DNA from: JAFGHJ01 sp964525555
GTDB taxonomy: Bacteria > Hydrothermota > UBA3072
Length of the DNA: 64,000 nt
Assembly: GCA_964525555.1 (NCBI GenBank)
Contig: CAZGHN010000011.1
Span: 24,234-88,233 of the forward strand
Reading direction: 5' to 3'
The notes under the pieces were generated by a model that had not been told where the DNA came from, did not search any database, and was given only the letters and a program-made list of their open reading frames with translations. Shown here in pieces: positions 16,566 to 26,000 of this stretch. Positions within the stretch are counted from its first letter, which is position 1; the number at the start of each line of letters is the position of its first letter. The translations under genes were made by a program, and so were the position numbers.

Positions 16566-17726
16566 ATGTTACATAAATTACGTGATTTCTACTACATTAC
16601 TCATATAAATAATATACCTTCTATATTGAAGCACGGGATTTTGTCTCATGAAGAAGTAGAAAATAAAAATATAAATTTCACTCGCATTTATGACGAAGAA
16701 ATTGTTGAAACCAGGAGAGAAAGACAGCTTCCTAACAACAAAACCTTATGGAACTACGCCAACCTTTACTTCCAACCGAGAAACGCAATGCTTTACAGGG
16801 TAATAATTGAAAAATCTCCAAAAGATATTGCCGTAATTTCTGTAAGCTCCCGCATATTATCTAGAAAAGATATCTTTATCACTACCGGAAATGCAGCAAG
16901 TCAACTCTCAATTGTATTAGATTGGAAAGAAGGTCGCAAGGCTGTCAATCAAATCCGAAGAACTGCAAGCAAGGAATATTGGACGGAGGAAGATGGCGCT
17001 AAAAGAGAAATGATGGCTGAGTGTTTGGTTCCAAACGTAGTTCCAGTAGAAGAAATCCAAAGCATCTATGTTGCAGACCACTATACGGCAACGAACTTAG
17101 AGAATCAATTACGAACTCGTATATCTATAATCCCTGAACCTTGGATATTTTTTCAACCTTCAAGAGAACTTAGCATTATTAATAATCTCTCCCTTGCTCA
17201 AGGAGACCTGTTCTTCTCTAGAAAGCAGACCTTAACCGTGAGCGTGAATTGCGTTGGGGTTATGGGTAAAGGACTGGCCTCGAGAGCAAAATATCAGTTC
17301 CCCGACGTATACGTCTTTTATCAAGATCTATGCCGTAAGAAAACTCTAAAAATGGGCAAACCTTATCTCTTTAAACGTGAAGGTTCTTTAGATTATAAAT
17401 TGGCTGATGAACCTTTAACACTAACAAACGGAAATGCAGAAACTTGGTTTTTACTTTTTCCAACGAAAAATCACTGGAGAGAAAACGCCGATTATGATGG
17501 TATCGAAAGAGGATTACAATGGCTTCAAGACAATTACAAAAAAGAAGGCATAAAATCATTAGCCGTTCCAGCTCTTGGATGTGGTCTGGGTAAATTAGAA
17601 TGGAGCGAAGTTGGTCCATTACTATGTAGATATCTTCATGAATTCGATATTCCAGTTTTAGTATATTTACCCGCCGAAAGGAGAATACCTGACGATCAAC
17701 TCTCCAAAGAATTTCTTTTAAGATAA
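16566..17726 (+). CDS. DarT-DarG-like fusion: DNA ADP-ribosyltransferase plus macrodomain
   Basis: 386 residues joining the two halves of a DarTG system. Residues 1-205 are DarT-like (DUF4433): FYYITHINNIPSILKHGIL, NLYFQPRNAMLYRV, and the candidate catalytic Glu152 in MMAECLVPN. DarT enzymes ADP-ribosylate thymidine in single-stranded DNA. Residues 207-386 are a DarG/TARG1-like macrodomain: LAQGDLFFSR, NCVGVMGKGLASRAKYQFP with Asn228 and Lys235, and VPALGCGLGKLEW. This part would remove the modification. DarT and DarG are usually separate adjacent genes; here they share one chain. The sequence shows no frameshift. It is flanked by thrC and a thioesterase gene. A phage-defence or toxin-antitoxin role is family knowledge. 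Confidence 0.88.
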   Translation: MLHKLRDFYYITHINNIPSILKHGILSHEEVENKNINFTRIYDEEIVETRRERQLPNNKTLWNYANLYFQPRNAMLYRVIIEKSPKDIAVISVSSRILSRKDIFITTGNAASQLSIVLDWKEGRKAVNQIRRTASKEYWTEEDGAKREMMAECLVPNVVPVEEIQSIYVADHYTATNLENQLRTRISIIPEPWIFFQPSRELSIINNLSLAQGDLFFSRKQTLTVSVNCVGVMGKGLASRAKYQFPDVYVFYQDLCRKKTLKMGKPYLFKREGSLDYKLADEPLTLTNGNAETWFLLFPTKNHWRENADYDGIERGLQWLQDNYKKEGIKSLAVPALGCGLGKLEWSEVGPLLCRYLHEFDIPVLVYLPAERRIPDDQLSKEFLLR

Positions 17727-17760
17727 TTTAATAAGGTTATAACTATAATAATTTCAACTG

Positions 17761-18267
17761 CTAGATATCGATTTCTTTCGGGTCTTCTTTCGTGGGAACA
17801 ACCCTCCATTCCTGTTCATCATAATCAAAATCAGCAATTTTATCAATATCTAATTTCAAATATTTACCCCATCCATCTGCTGCAATCTGACCATTTTTTA
17901 ATGTTATTTTCCCACAACCCTCATACATCCGGCTTGTTTCTTTGGTTACTCGAGCCGTTACTTTTATTTCCTCATCAATCGGTATAGGTTTTCTAAAACG
18001 AACATTAAATTCTATCGTTACAAACCAGACATCTTCTTCATAATTCATCAGAATTGCCCTGCCGATCGTCTCATCTAATACAGCTGAAACTATACCGCCG
18101 TGCAGTCGATCGGGATAGCCCTGATGCTCTTCTATCGGATTGAAAACTGCAACCAATTCTCCGCCTTCCAATTCATAAAAACGAGCCTTTAGCCCCAGGC
18201 TGTTTTTCAGTCCGCATACAAGACACATTTTCGAATTCGGCTGCTTACGTTTGACTTTTCTTTTCAT
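17761..18267 (-). CDS. PaaI-type hotdog-fold thioesterase
   Basis: 168 residues. The core hotdog motif is LHGGIVSAVLDETIGRAIL with the catalytic Asp/Glu region, followed by VTIEFNVRFRKPIPID and VTARVTKETSRMYEG. Family members hydrolyse acyl-CoA thioesters. An N-terminal SKMCLVCGLKNSLGL places it in the group with a Cys pair before the domain (CxxC), often seen in PaaI-like proteins. The ATG at 18267 is chosen over a GTG three codons earlier; neither has a good ribosome site. It converges with the DarTG-like gene. Substrate unknown. Confidence 0.82.
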   Translation of the reverse strand: MKRKVKRKQPNSKMCLVCGLKNSLGLKARFYELEGGELVAVFNPIEEHQGYPDRLHGGIVSAVLDETIGRAILMNYEEDVWFVTIEFNVRFRKPIPIDEEIKVTARVTKETSRMYEGCGKITLKNGQIAADGWGKYLKLDIDKIADFDYDEQEWRVVPTKEDPKEIDI

Positions 18268-18378
18268 TATAAACACTTTTTTAAAATACGGATTATTTGT
18301 CTTATCGCAAGTCTAATTTAAACTACAGAGAACGCAGATCGACTCAGATTTTTTCTTTTTATGCTTTAACATAACTAA

Positions 18379-18501
18379 GAACTTTCAATTGTTGGGGACT
18401 ATCTTCTAGCTACTATAGAATTCATACCAAATGAAAAACGTCTCACAAAATTAAAAAATAATTATAACGCTTTCGTTAAGAGAGCACTTTACTCTATATA
18501 A
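18379..18501 (+). pseudogene. Possible coding remnant in the thioesterase/TPR spacer
   Basis: A 40-codon open stretch without a start codon reads like real protein (SIVGDYLLATIEFIPNEKRL and so on, ending RALYSI). It is bounded by stops on both sides, so it may be the end of a decayed gene. No family is recognised, and chance cannot be excluded. Confidence 0.2.
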
Positions 18502-18563
18502 GGATTCAGAATGAAATACTGATATAAGTGATTTGAATATCAGAAAATTAAACTACAATAAAA

Positions 18564-19724
18564 CTACCAAATACCTTGTTCAACTTCATCTATAATTTTA
18601 TTCGCTCTCTGTATACCCTCTCTAGCATAATTTATCCATTTGGTATCACTTGTTCTCGCTATTGTTTTTTTCCAGATTACTATAGCCTCTTCGAATTTTT
18701 CTTTTGCCAGCCTCAACTTCTTTTCCTGCACATAATTCGAACCTAAACGGTAATAGTATTCTCCGTAAAGGGCCAAAAGAATGCCGTCGTTTGGATCAAT
18801 CTTAAAACCCTCATTAATATATTTTTTAACGCCCGGAAGATTCTTTCTGGTAAGCTCAAGATTAACCAATTGATAATATACACTTATATTATCGGGCTCT
18901 ATTTTTAAAGCTTCTTTGTAATAACTCTCGGCCTTTTGATACTGCTTTAATCTTAAATAAGCATTTCCAATTTGTATTCTACTGGAAACATGCTTGGGGA
19001 TTATTTCTATTATCGATTTATATTCTTCGATGGCTTTATTGTATTCTTTAAGTTCCATATAAGCTTCACCAAGTTTTTTAATTATTTCAATATCATCGAC
19101 AAAAGCTTCTTTAGCTTTCTTTAACAATTCGATTGCTTCCCGATAACGTTCAAGCATAAACAGAAGATCCCCATACCGGTAAGCTATACCTCCATTTTCA
19201 GGGTCAAATTGATATGCTCTTTTATAATTCTCTAAAGCCTCAACGAATCTTTCACGAGACTCCAGAAAAGACGCATACATATCATAACTCTCGGCATCTT
19301 TGGGATTTTTTTCTATATTATCTAAAAAAAGCTGCTCCGCTTTTTCAGGCTGACCCATCCTATCATACGTATTAGCAAGAGCTAACATAATTTTTCTATT
19401 ACTCTCCGGGTCGGAAAAACACCCAAATTTTTCCCTGCAAATCGCAAGAGCTTTATTCGTATCTCCTACCATAAAATATGCCTCTCGAAGTGCAAGAATA
19501 GCATCTACATATGTAGGGTCCGCTTCAACAGCTTTCTCAAGAAGGGGTACTGCTTCTTTATAATTTTTCTGCTTCATATGCTCGAAAGCAAAACTGTAAT
19601 ACTTTTCCGCCTCAGAAACCTCCGGTACAACGGTCTCTTCTCCATCTTCTTCTTTCTCGGCTGTAGACGCGCAGCTTATCAAAACCATTAAAAAGAAAAG
19701 AAAAAATATCCTTAAAACTCTCAT
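18564..19724 (-). CDS. TPR-repeat lipoprotein
   Basis: 386 residues from the ATG at 19724, which has AAGGAG 8 bases upstream. The start is a lipoprotein signal (FFLFFLMVLISCAS) with Cys as the acylated residue, then a Glu-rich linker. About nine tetratricopeptide repeats follow from residue 35, for example NYKEAVPLLEKAVEADPTYV and EYNKAIEEYKSIIEIIPKHV. It would be anchored in the outer or inner membrane facing the periplasm and serve as a protein-interaction scaffold. Partner unknown. Monocistronic, with the divergent nnr gene upstream. Confidence 0.85.
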   Translation of the reverse strand: MRVLRIFFLFFLMVLISCASTAEKEEDGEETVVPEVSEAEKYYSFAFEHMKQKNYKEAVPLLEKAVEADPTYVDAILALREAYFMVGDTNKALAICREKFGCFSDPESNRKIMLALANTYDRMGQPEKAEQLFLDNIEKNPKDAESYDMYASFLESRERFVEALENYKRAYQFDPENGGIAYRYGDLLFMLERYREAIELLKKAKEAFVDDIEIIKKLGEAYMELKEYNKAIEEYKSIIEIIPKHVSSRIQIGNAYLRLKQYQKAESYYKEALKIEPDNISVYYQLVNLELTRKNLPGVKKYINEGFKIDPNDGILLALYGEYYYRLGSNYVQEKKLRLAKEKFEEAIVIWKKTIARTSDTKWINYAREGIQRANKIIDEVEQGIW

Positions 19725-19908
19725 TTTCCATACTCCTTTTTTAAACATAAAGATTTCTTTTTTATCTATAATATAAAAATAATTTAAATATCTGCTATAG
19801 TCAAGGGTCTTTAGGTCTCAGGTTTAAGGTGTTAGGTGTTTGGATTTAGGGTTTGGAATTTGGTTTTGACCTCGGACGTTGGACTTTGGATTAATTTTCT
19901 AATACGTC

Positions 19909-19937
19909 TTGACATATTCCTTCAAAAACCATACAAT
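19909..19937 (+). promoter_or_regulatory. Promoter of nnr
   Basis: TTGACA at 19909-19914, 17-base spacer and TACAAT at 19932-19937. The start codon is 22 bases downstream, with AGGAGA between. Confidence 0.75.
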
Positions 19938-19958
19938 ATCTAAAACACAGGAGAAATA

Positions 19959-21539
19959 ATGAAAGTAGCTTCGGTTCATCAAATGAGAAAACTCGATACC
20001 AGTGCCGTTAAAAAATACGGTATAGATGAAATACTTCTAATGGAAAATGCAGGCAATGCGGTTTTCTACGCAATCGAAAAAGAGATAGGAACCAAAGGAA
20101 AGAAATTCCTAGTTCTCGCGGGAAGCGGAAATAATGGCGGAGACGGAATGGTCGTTGCCCGTAAACTTTACTCAAACGAAAATCAGGTTAAACTCTTTCT
20201 CCTGGCAGACGAAAAAAAACTAAAAGGAATAACAAAGAAGAATTTCGAAATATTAAAAAAGATAGGTATACTCATAAGGAAAAAACCCGCACAAAAAGAA
20301 ATATTAAGAGCGCTCAAAGAAACCGATGTAATCATCGATGCAATGCTTGGCACAGGTCTATCCGGAGAAGTCAGAGGTATTTTTAAAAAAGCAATCGAAC
20401 TTATAAATAAATCCGGTAAAAGAGTCGTAAGTATTGATATCCCTTCGGGTATTAACGGAAATACCGGAGAAATTACGGGAATCGCAGTAAAGAGTGATAT
20501 AACGGTAACTTTCGGACTCCCTAAAATAGGAAATCTCAATTACCCGGGATATGAACATGCACAAAAACTCATAGTGTCTCATATTTCTTTCCCTCCAGAG
20601 CTCTATAACGATGACTCTATAAAAACAGCTATAAATCATCCTATACCTCTCAAGAAAAGAGAGAAAGATACACATAAAGGAACTTTTGGGAAATGTTTGT
20701 TTCTTTCCGGAGCAAAAAAATATCTCGGAGCGCCTTACTTTTCCGCTATGTCTTTTCTTAAAACAGGAGGCGGACTCTCCTACCTGGCAGCACCTGAGGG
20801 TATCTCTTCTTTTATAGGAAAAAAAGGTAAGGAACTTGTACTTCTACCCCAAAAAGAAACAAAGACAGGCTCGATTGCGAAAAATAATCTAAAAGAATTA
20901 ATAGAATTTTCTAAAAATGTAGATTTTGTTGTAATCGGCCCGGGGCTTTCTCTCGATAAAGAAACTCAAGGTCTGGTTCGTTCTCTGGTAACCAAAATAA
21001 AAAAACCCCTCTTGATAGATGGAGACGGATTAACTGCATTAAAAGACAATCCAGATATTATTAGAAAGAGAAAAAATCTCACAGTTCTGACTCCTCATCC
21101 GGCAGAGTTCATTAGACTATTCGGAGGAAAAACAAAAGACACTAAACCAAATAGAATACAAATTACAAGAAAGAAAGCTGATCAGTACGGATGTTTTATT
21201 GTTTTCAAAGGGGCAAATTCGTTAATTGGATGTCCTGACGGAGAAGTTTTTATCAACCTCACAGGAAACCCAGGCATGGCTACTGCGGGTTCGGGAGATA
21301 TACTTACAGGAATAACTGCTGCAATGTTTAAAGTCGTTCCGGGAAATAACGAAAAAAATAAATTTAAAAACGCAGTAAGAATCGGAGTTTTAATACACGG
21401 TCTTTCCGGAGATATTGCGGTTAACAAAAAAGGAGAAGAAGGCATTACAGCGACCGATATCCTTAACTCGATACCGGAAGCCATAATGAAATATCGACAA
21501 GCAGGAAATGATTTAATAGGAAATATACAAATAATATAG
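19959..21539 (+). CDS. nnr: Bifunctional NAD(P)H-hydrate epimerase / ADP-dependent dehydratase
   Basis: 526 residues with both repair domains. The N-terminal epimerase (YjeF_N, about 1-215) has LMENAGNAV, VLAGSGNNGGDGMVVARKL, the Asp in DAMLGTGLSGEVRG and SIDIPSGINGNTGE. The C-terminal ribokinase-like dehydratase (about 230-515) has KTGGGLSYLAAPEG, IGPGLSLDKETQ, DGDGLTAL, TPHPAEFIRLFGG and NPGMATAGSGDILTG. Together they return damaged hydrated NAD(P)H to the usable form. The length is typical of bacterial NnrDE. It has a clear promoter and AGGAGA ribosome site. It is followed by a 319-base repeat-rich gap. Confidence 0.95.
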   Translation: MKVASVHQMRKLDTSAVKKYGIDEILLMENAGNAVFYAIEKEIGTKGKKFLVLAGSGNNGGDGMVVARKLYSNENQVKLFLLADEKKLKGITKKNFEILKKIGILIRKKPAQKEILRALKETDVIIDAMLGTGLSGEVRGIFKKAIELINKSGKRVVSIDIPSGINGNTGEITGIAVKSDITVTFGLPKIGNLNYPGYEHAQKLIVSHISFPPELYNDDSIKTAINHPIPLKKREKDTHKGTFGKCLFLSGAKKYLGAPYFSAMSFLKTGGGLSYLAAPEGISSFIGKKGKELVLLPQKETKTGSIAKNNLKELIEFSKNVDFVVIGPGLSLDKETQGLVRSLVTKIKKPLLIDGDGLTALKDNPDIIRKRKNLTVLTPHPAEFIRLFGGKTKDTKPNRIQITRKKADQYGCFIVFKGANSLIGCPDGEVFINLTGNPGMATAGSGDILTGITAAMFKVVPGNNEKNKFKNAVRIGVLIHGLSGDIAVNKKGEEGITATDILNSIPEAIMKYRQAGNDLIGNIQII

Positions 21540-21589
21540 CCCTTCAAAACTAACGAAATGTAAAAATTAAATATCAAAATGAAAAATTA

Positions 21590-21770
21590 CAAATCAAAGT
21601 TCAAAAAAAAACATTCACCACTGAGGACACGGAGGGATAATTGTGTTATAGAAGAAAAAAACTGAGACCACAGAGAAAAAAGATAAATAAAAACTCTGTG
21701 CTCTCTGTGGTTAAAAAATCTGGGGGTCGGGAGAGGTGGGCTCTGTGTGTGTTTATCCATTTTGCTTTTT
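21590..21770. repeat. Degenerate intergenic repeat of the ACAGAGA / CTCTGTG type
   Basis: The 319-base gap before the alcohol dehydrogenase gene contains no gene. It holds a CACTGAGGACACGGAGG segment, then ACCACAGAGA and its complement CTCTGTGGTT about 40 bases later, so it can fold into a long imperfect hairpin. Related text recurs at 22916, 27325, 31435, 32890, 45040, 45155, 62150 and 63120. Confidence 0.6.
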
Positions 21771-21858
21771 GATTTTTGACATTTGATATGCCAGAAAGAG
21801 AAGATTAAATCAAAGGAGACGTTCTTTATTAAAAAACAAGGGATTAATCGTTAATATC

Positions 21859-22869
21859 ATGAATATGGAAGCTTGGGTTCTTGAAAAACAGGGAAAAGTC
21901 GAAACAAAACCCCTTTTCAAAAAAGACGTTCCTATTCCTAAGATTCTAAAGAATAAAATAAGAATAAAAATTAAAGCAACCGGTATCTGCAGAACCGATT
22001 TACATACAATTGAAGGAGACTTATCCCTGCATAAAAACCCTGTGATACCGGGACATCAAATTACCGGAATTGTCGATGAGATCGGAGGTGACGTAACTTC
22101 CTTCAAAAAAGGAGACAGAGCAGGTGTTGCATGGTTATACAGTTCATGCGGTAGCTGTAAATTCTGCACTTCGGGAAATGAAAATTTATGTCCGAACGCT
22201 AAATTCACCGGCTGGGATACAAACGGCGGTTACGCCGAATATATAGTTATCGATCAGGCTTTCGCATATCATCCGGGAGAGAATCATTCATTCGCCGAAC
22301 AGGTACCATTTATGTGCGCAGGAATAACCGGATACAGAGGTTATCGTCTCGCCGAGGTAAAGAAAGGTGAAAAATTAGGTTTATTTGGATTCGGACCAAC
22401 CGCTTCATTTGTATTACAAATTGCAAAAGGAAAAGATATAGAGTGTTTTGTCGTAACAAGGAGTAGATTAAATCAAATCTCAGCAAAGGATTTGAATGCT
22501 GACTGGGTTGGTGACTACGATGATAAATTTTCCGTCAAACTTGATGCCGCAATACTATATCCTCCTGCAGGTGAACTTGTTCACCATGTTCTATCACTGC
22601 TTAAACCCGGAGGAAGACTCATACTCTCCCCCATATATATGTCACCAATAGAAATAAAAGACTATAATAATCTACTCTGGATGGAAAGAAGCATTAAATC
22701 GGTCGCAAATATAACTCGCAGAGACGGAACGGAGTTTTTAAAAGCCGCCGATGAGCTTAAACTAAAATCACGGATAGAATTATATGGGTTCGACAATATA
22801 CCTGAAGCTCTCATAAAATTATCAAAAGGGGAAATTGACGGAACCGCAGTAGTTACACTCGAGTCATGA
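21859..22869 (+). CDS. Zinc-dependent alcohol dehydrogenase family protein
   Basis: 336 residues of the medium-chain dehydrogenase family. The catalytic-zinc Cys is in GICRTDLHTIEGDL and His in VIPGHQITGIVDEIG. The structural-zinc cysteines are in SSCGSCKFCTSGNENLC. The dinucleotide-binding turn reads LGLFGFGPTASFVLQIA, slightly altered from GxGxxG. It would oxidise an alcohol or reduce an aldehyde with NAD(P). Substrate unknown; a closely similar group is annotated as zinc-binding alcohol dehydrogenases active on small alcohols. Two ATG codons occur (MNMEAW); no good ribosome site helps to choose. Monocistronic. Confidence 0.88.
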   Translation: MNMEAWVLEKQGKVETKPLFKKDVPIPKILKNKIRIKIKATGICRTDLHTIEGDLSLHKNPVIPGHQITGIVDEIGGDVTSFKKGDRAGVAWLYSSCGSCKFCTSGNENLCPNAKFTGWDTNGGYAEYIVIDQAFAYHPGENHSFAEQVPFMCAGITGYRGYRLAEVKKGEKLGLFGFGPTASFVLQIAKGKDIECFVVTRSRLNQISAKDLNADWVGDYDDKFSVKLDAAILYPPAGELVHHVLSLLKPGGRLILSPIYMSPIEIKDYNNLLWMERSIKSVANITRRDGTEFLKAADELKLKSRIELYGFDNIPEALIKLSKGEIDGTAVVTLES

Positions 22870-23055
22870 GTCACGCGTCTAAAAATAACAACCAAAACAA
22901 AAAATTTTTTTATCTGTGCTCTCTGTGTTAAATTTTCTATTTGCGGCAAAAATTTCATCTTGACAAGATATAAAAAAATCAATATCATTAACCGAAAATT
23001 AATCAAAAATTATCCGATTTACTTATTTTTTGCAGGTAAGTCAAGGGAGGTTTTT

Positions 23056-26000
23056 ATGAAGAAATTTTTATTATTTTTTTGTTTAGTGAATATTTCTTTA
23101 ATACCGGTTTTTTTATCTGCTTCCGAAGAAAAAACACCTGATGTTTCAGGTTCCTGGTTACAAAATGCAATGGAGAAAATCCGAGAAGAAGAATATAAAC
23201 CTTCTTTACAGGATTACGATTACAAAGGTGATAAGTTTTCTTCTGCGAGATTTCACTTTGCAAATAGAGCCAATAATCTCCGCGCATATTCCGACGAAAA
23301 AGGTTTAGAACTTACTCCGAGAGTAACTGCTGGAGAGGAGACCTGGAATTTAAAAATCAAATCTATTAAGGCAGCCAGTGATAAAAAGACTTTAGATAAT
23401 TTAGACGTCGTAATTGAGGGTGATAACATCAAGTGCACAGGAAATGGTACTGAAATCGTTTATTCCAATTCGGAAAATGGAATCCTGCAAAATATTTCGA
23501 TAGAGGAGAACGTAAATATAGAAGGAATAGATCTTATTATTGAAACCGAAAATCTCTATATAACCCCTAAAGAAAACAGATTTATATTAAATGGCGGAAA
23601 GAGTGAGATTATATATAAAATCAATAAAATTGAAGACGCAAACGGCAAAGAAATATCTTACCGGCTGTCATCGGAAGAAGGGAAATTATCAGTTTTACTT
23701 GACCGAGTAAGTGCGGCTTATCCCATAAAACTCATTACAAGTTTTACTTCTACTAATCCACCGGAAGAAAACTTAAGAGTATCTACATCGGCTAAAGGAA
23801 GAGGCCTTGACACGCTTCCCGATTGGATAAATGAATCAAATCAAGAATACGCATATTTCGGTTCTTCGGTCTCTACGGCAGGGGATGTAAACGGGGACGG
23901 ATATTCGGATGTGATTGTGGGAGCTTATTATTACGATAATGGACAAACAAACGAAGGGATGGTATTTGTATATCATGGAAGTGCTTCGGGATTACCCTTA
24001 TCTGCCAACTGGACTGCCGAATATGACCAGGCAGACGCTCTTTTCGGGTCTTCGGTCTCCTCAGCAGGAGATGTAAACGGAGACGGATATTCGGATATAA
24101 TTATAGGAGCTCCTTACTACGACGGCACGTTTAACACGGATGAAGGTGCTGTGTTTGTATATCATGGAAGTGTTTCGGGATTATCATTATCCTATGACTG
24201 GTCATTCTCATACAATTATGATTTCCTATACTTGGGAAGTTCCGTTTCTTCGGCAGGAGACGTAAACGGAGACGGATATTCGGATGTGATTGTGGGCGCT
24301 CCATCGTACGAGAATGGAGAATCAAAAGAGGGGGCCGCAATAGTATATCATGGAAGTCCTTCTGGTCTTTCCACAGGCAGTGCCGATTGGTCCGCCGAAT
24401 CCAATCAGACAAACGCAGAATTAGGTACGTCTGTCTCCTCCGCGGGAGACGTAAACGGAGATGGATATTCGGATGTCATTGTGGGGGCACCTTACTACAG
24501 TAATGGACAATCAGAAGAGGGTAGAGCTTATATATATCACGGAAGTCCTTCGGGATTATCCTTATCTTACAATTGGATAGCAGAATCCAATCAAGTAGAC
24601 GCTCTTTTCGGCTTTTCCGTTTCCTCAGCTGGTGATGTAAACGGGGATGGATATTCGGATGTGATTGTGGGCTCACCTTACTACAGTAATGGACAATCAA
24701 GCGAGGGTAGAGCTTATGTATATCACGGGAGCTCTTTGGGCTTATCTGCCAGTTCCAGCTGGACCGGTGAAGCCAATCAGGCAGATGCATACTTTGGTGC
24801 CTCCGTTTCCTCGGCGGGTGATGTAAACGGGGATGGATATTCGGATGTGATTGTGGGCGCCTTTGAGTACAGCAATGGAGAATCAGATGAAGGCAGAGCA
24901 TTTGTATATCATGGAAGTTCTCTGGGATTATCATCAGTAGCCAGATGGACAGCCGAATCCAATCAGGCATTAGCATACTTCGGTGGAAGTGTTTCCACCG
25001 CAGGAGATGTAAACGGAGACGGGTATTCGGATGTCATTGTAGGCGCTTCTTTTTATGACAATGGATTGACGGACGAGGGCAGAGTATATTTATATTATGG
25101 GAATGCTACAAGTCTTAGTTCATCCCCTAACTGGATGGCCGAATCTAATCAGCCATACGCAGAGTTCGGTACCTCCGTTTCCTCGGCAGGGGATGTAAAC
25201 GGAGACGGGTATTCGGATATCATTATGGGGGCACCTAATTATGATAATGGACAATCTAATGAGGGTAGGATATTTGTATATCATGGAGATTCCTCTGCGC
25301 TTTCCTCAATCCCCAGCTGGTCAGCCGAATCCGATCAGACAGACGCCCACTTAGGTCTTTCCGTTTCCTCGGCGGGAGATGTAAACGGAGACGGGTATTC
25401 GGATGTCATTGCAGGTGCTGATGGTTATGATAATGTGGAGATAGATGAAGGTGGTGCCTTTGTATATCATGGAAGTTCCTCGGGACTCGCTGCATCTCCC
25501 AACTGGACAGGCGAATCCGACCAGGACTCTGCAGGTTTCGGCTGTTCCGTTTCCTCGGCAGGTGATGTAAACGGAGACGGATATTCGGACGTCATTGTGG
25601 GTGCTTATTTGTCCGATAATGTAGAAACAAACGAGGGAAGAACATATGTATATTATGGAGGTGCCAGCGGGCTCTCTCTTGCTGCTAACTGGATAACTGA
25701 AATAAATCAGGAAAACGCGAAATTCGGCTATTCTGTCTCATCTGCAGGTGATGTAAACGGAGACGGATACTCGGATGTAATTGTAGGTGCTTACGAATAC
25801 GATGGCGCGGGTACAGATGAGGGCAGAACCTTTGTATATCATGGAAGTTCCGGAGGGCTCTCCGAACTTTATAACTGGTCAAGCATCTCAGGTCAAGCAT
25901 ATGCCTACTTAGGTTATTCCGTCTCCTCTGCGGGGGACATAAACGGAGACGGGTACTCAGATGTAATTGTGGGGGCATATTGTTATGACAATGGACAAAC

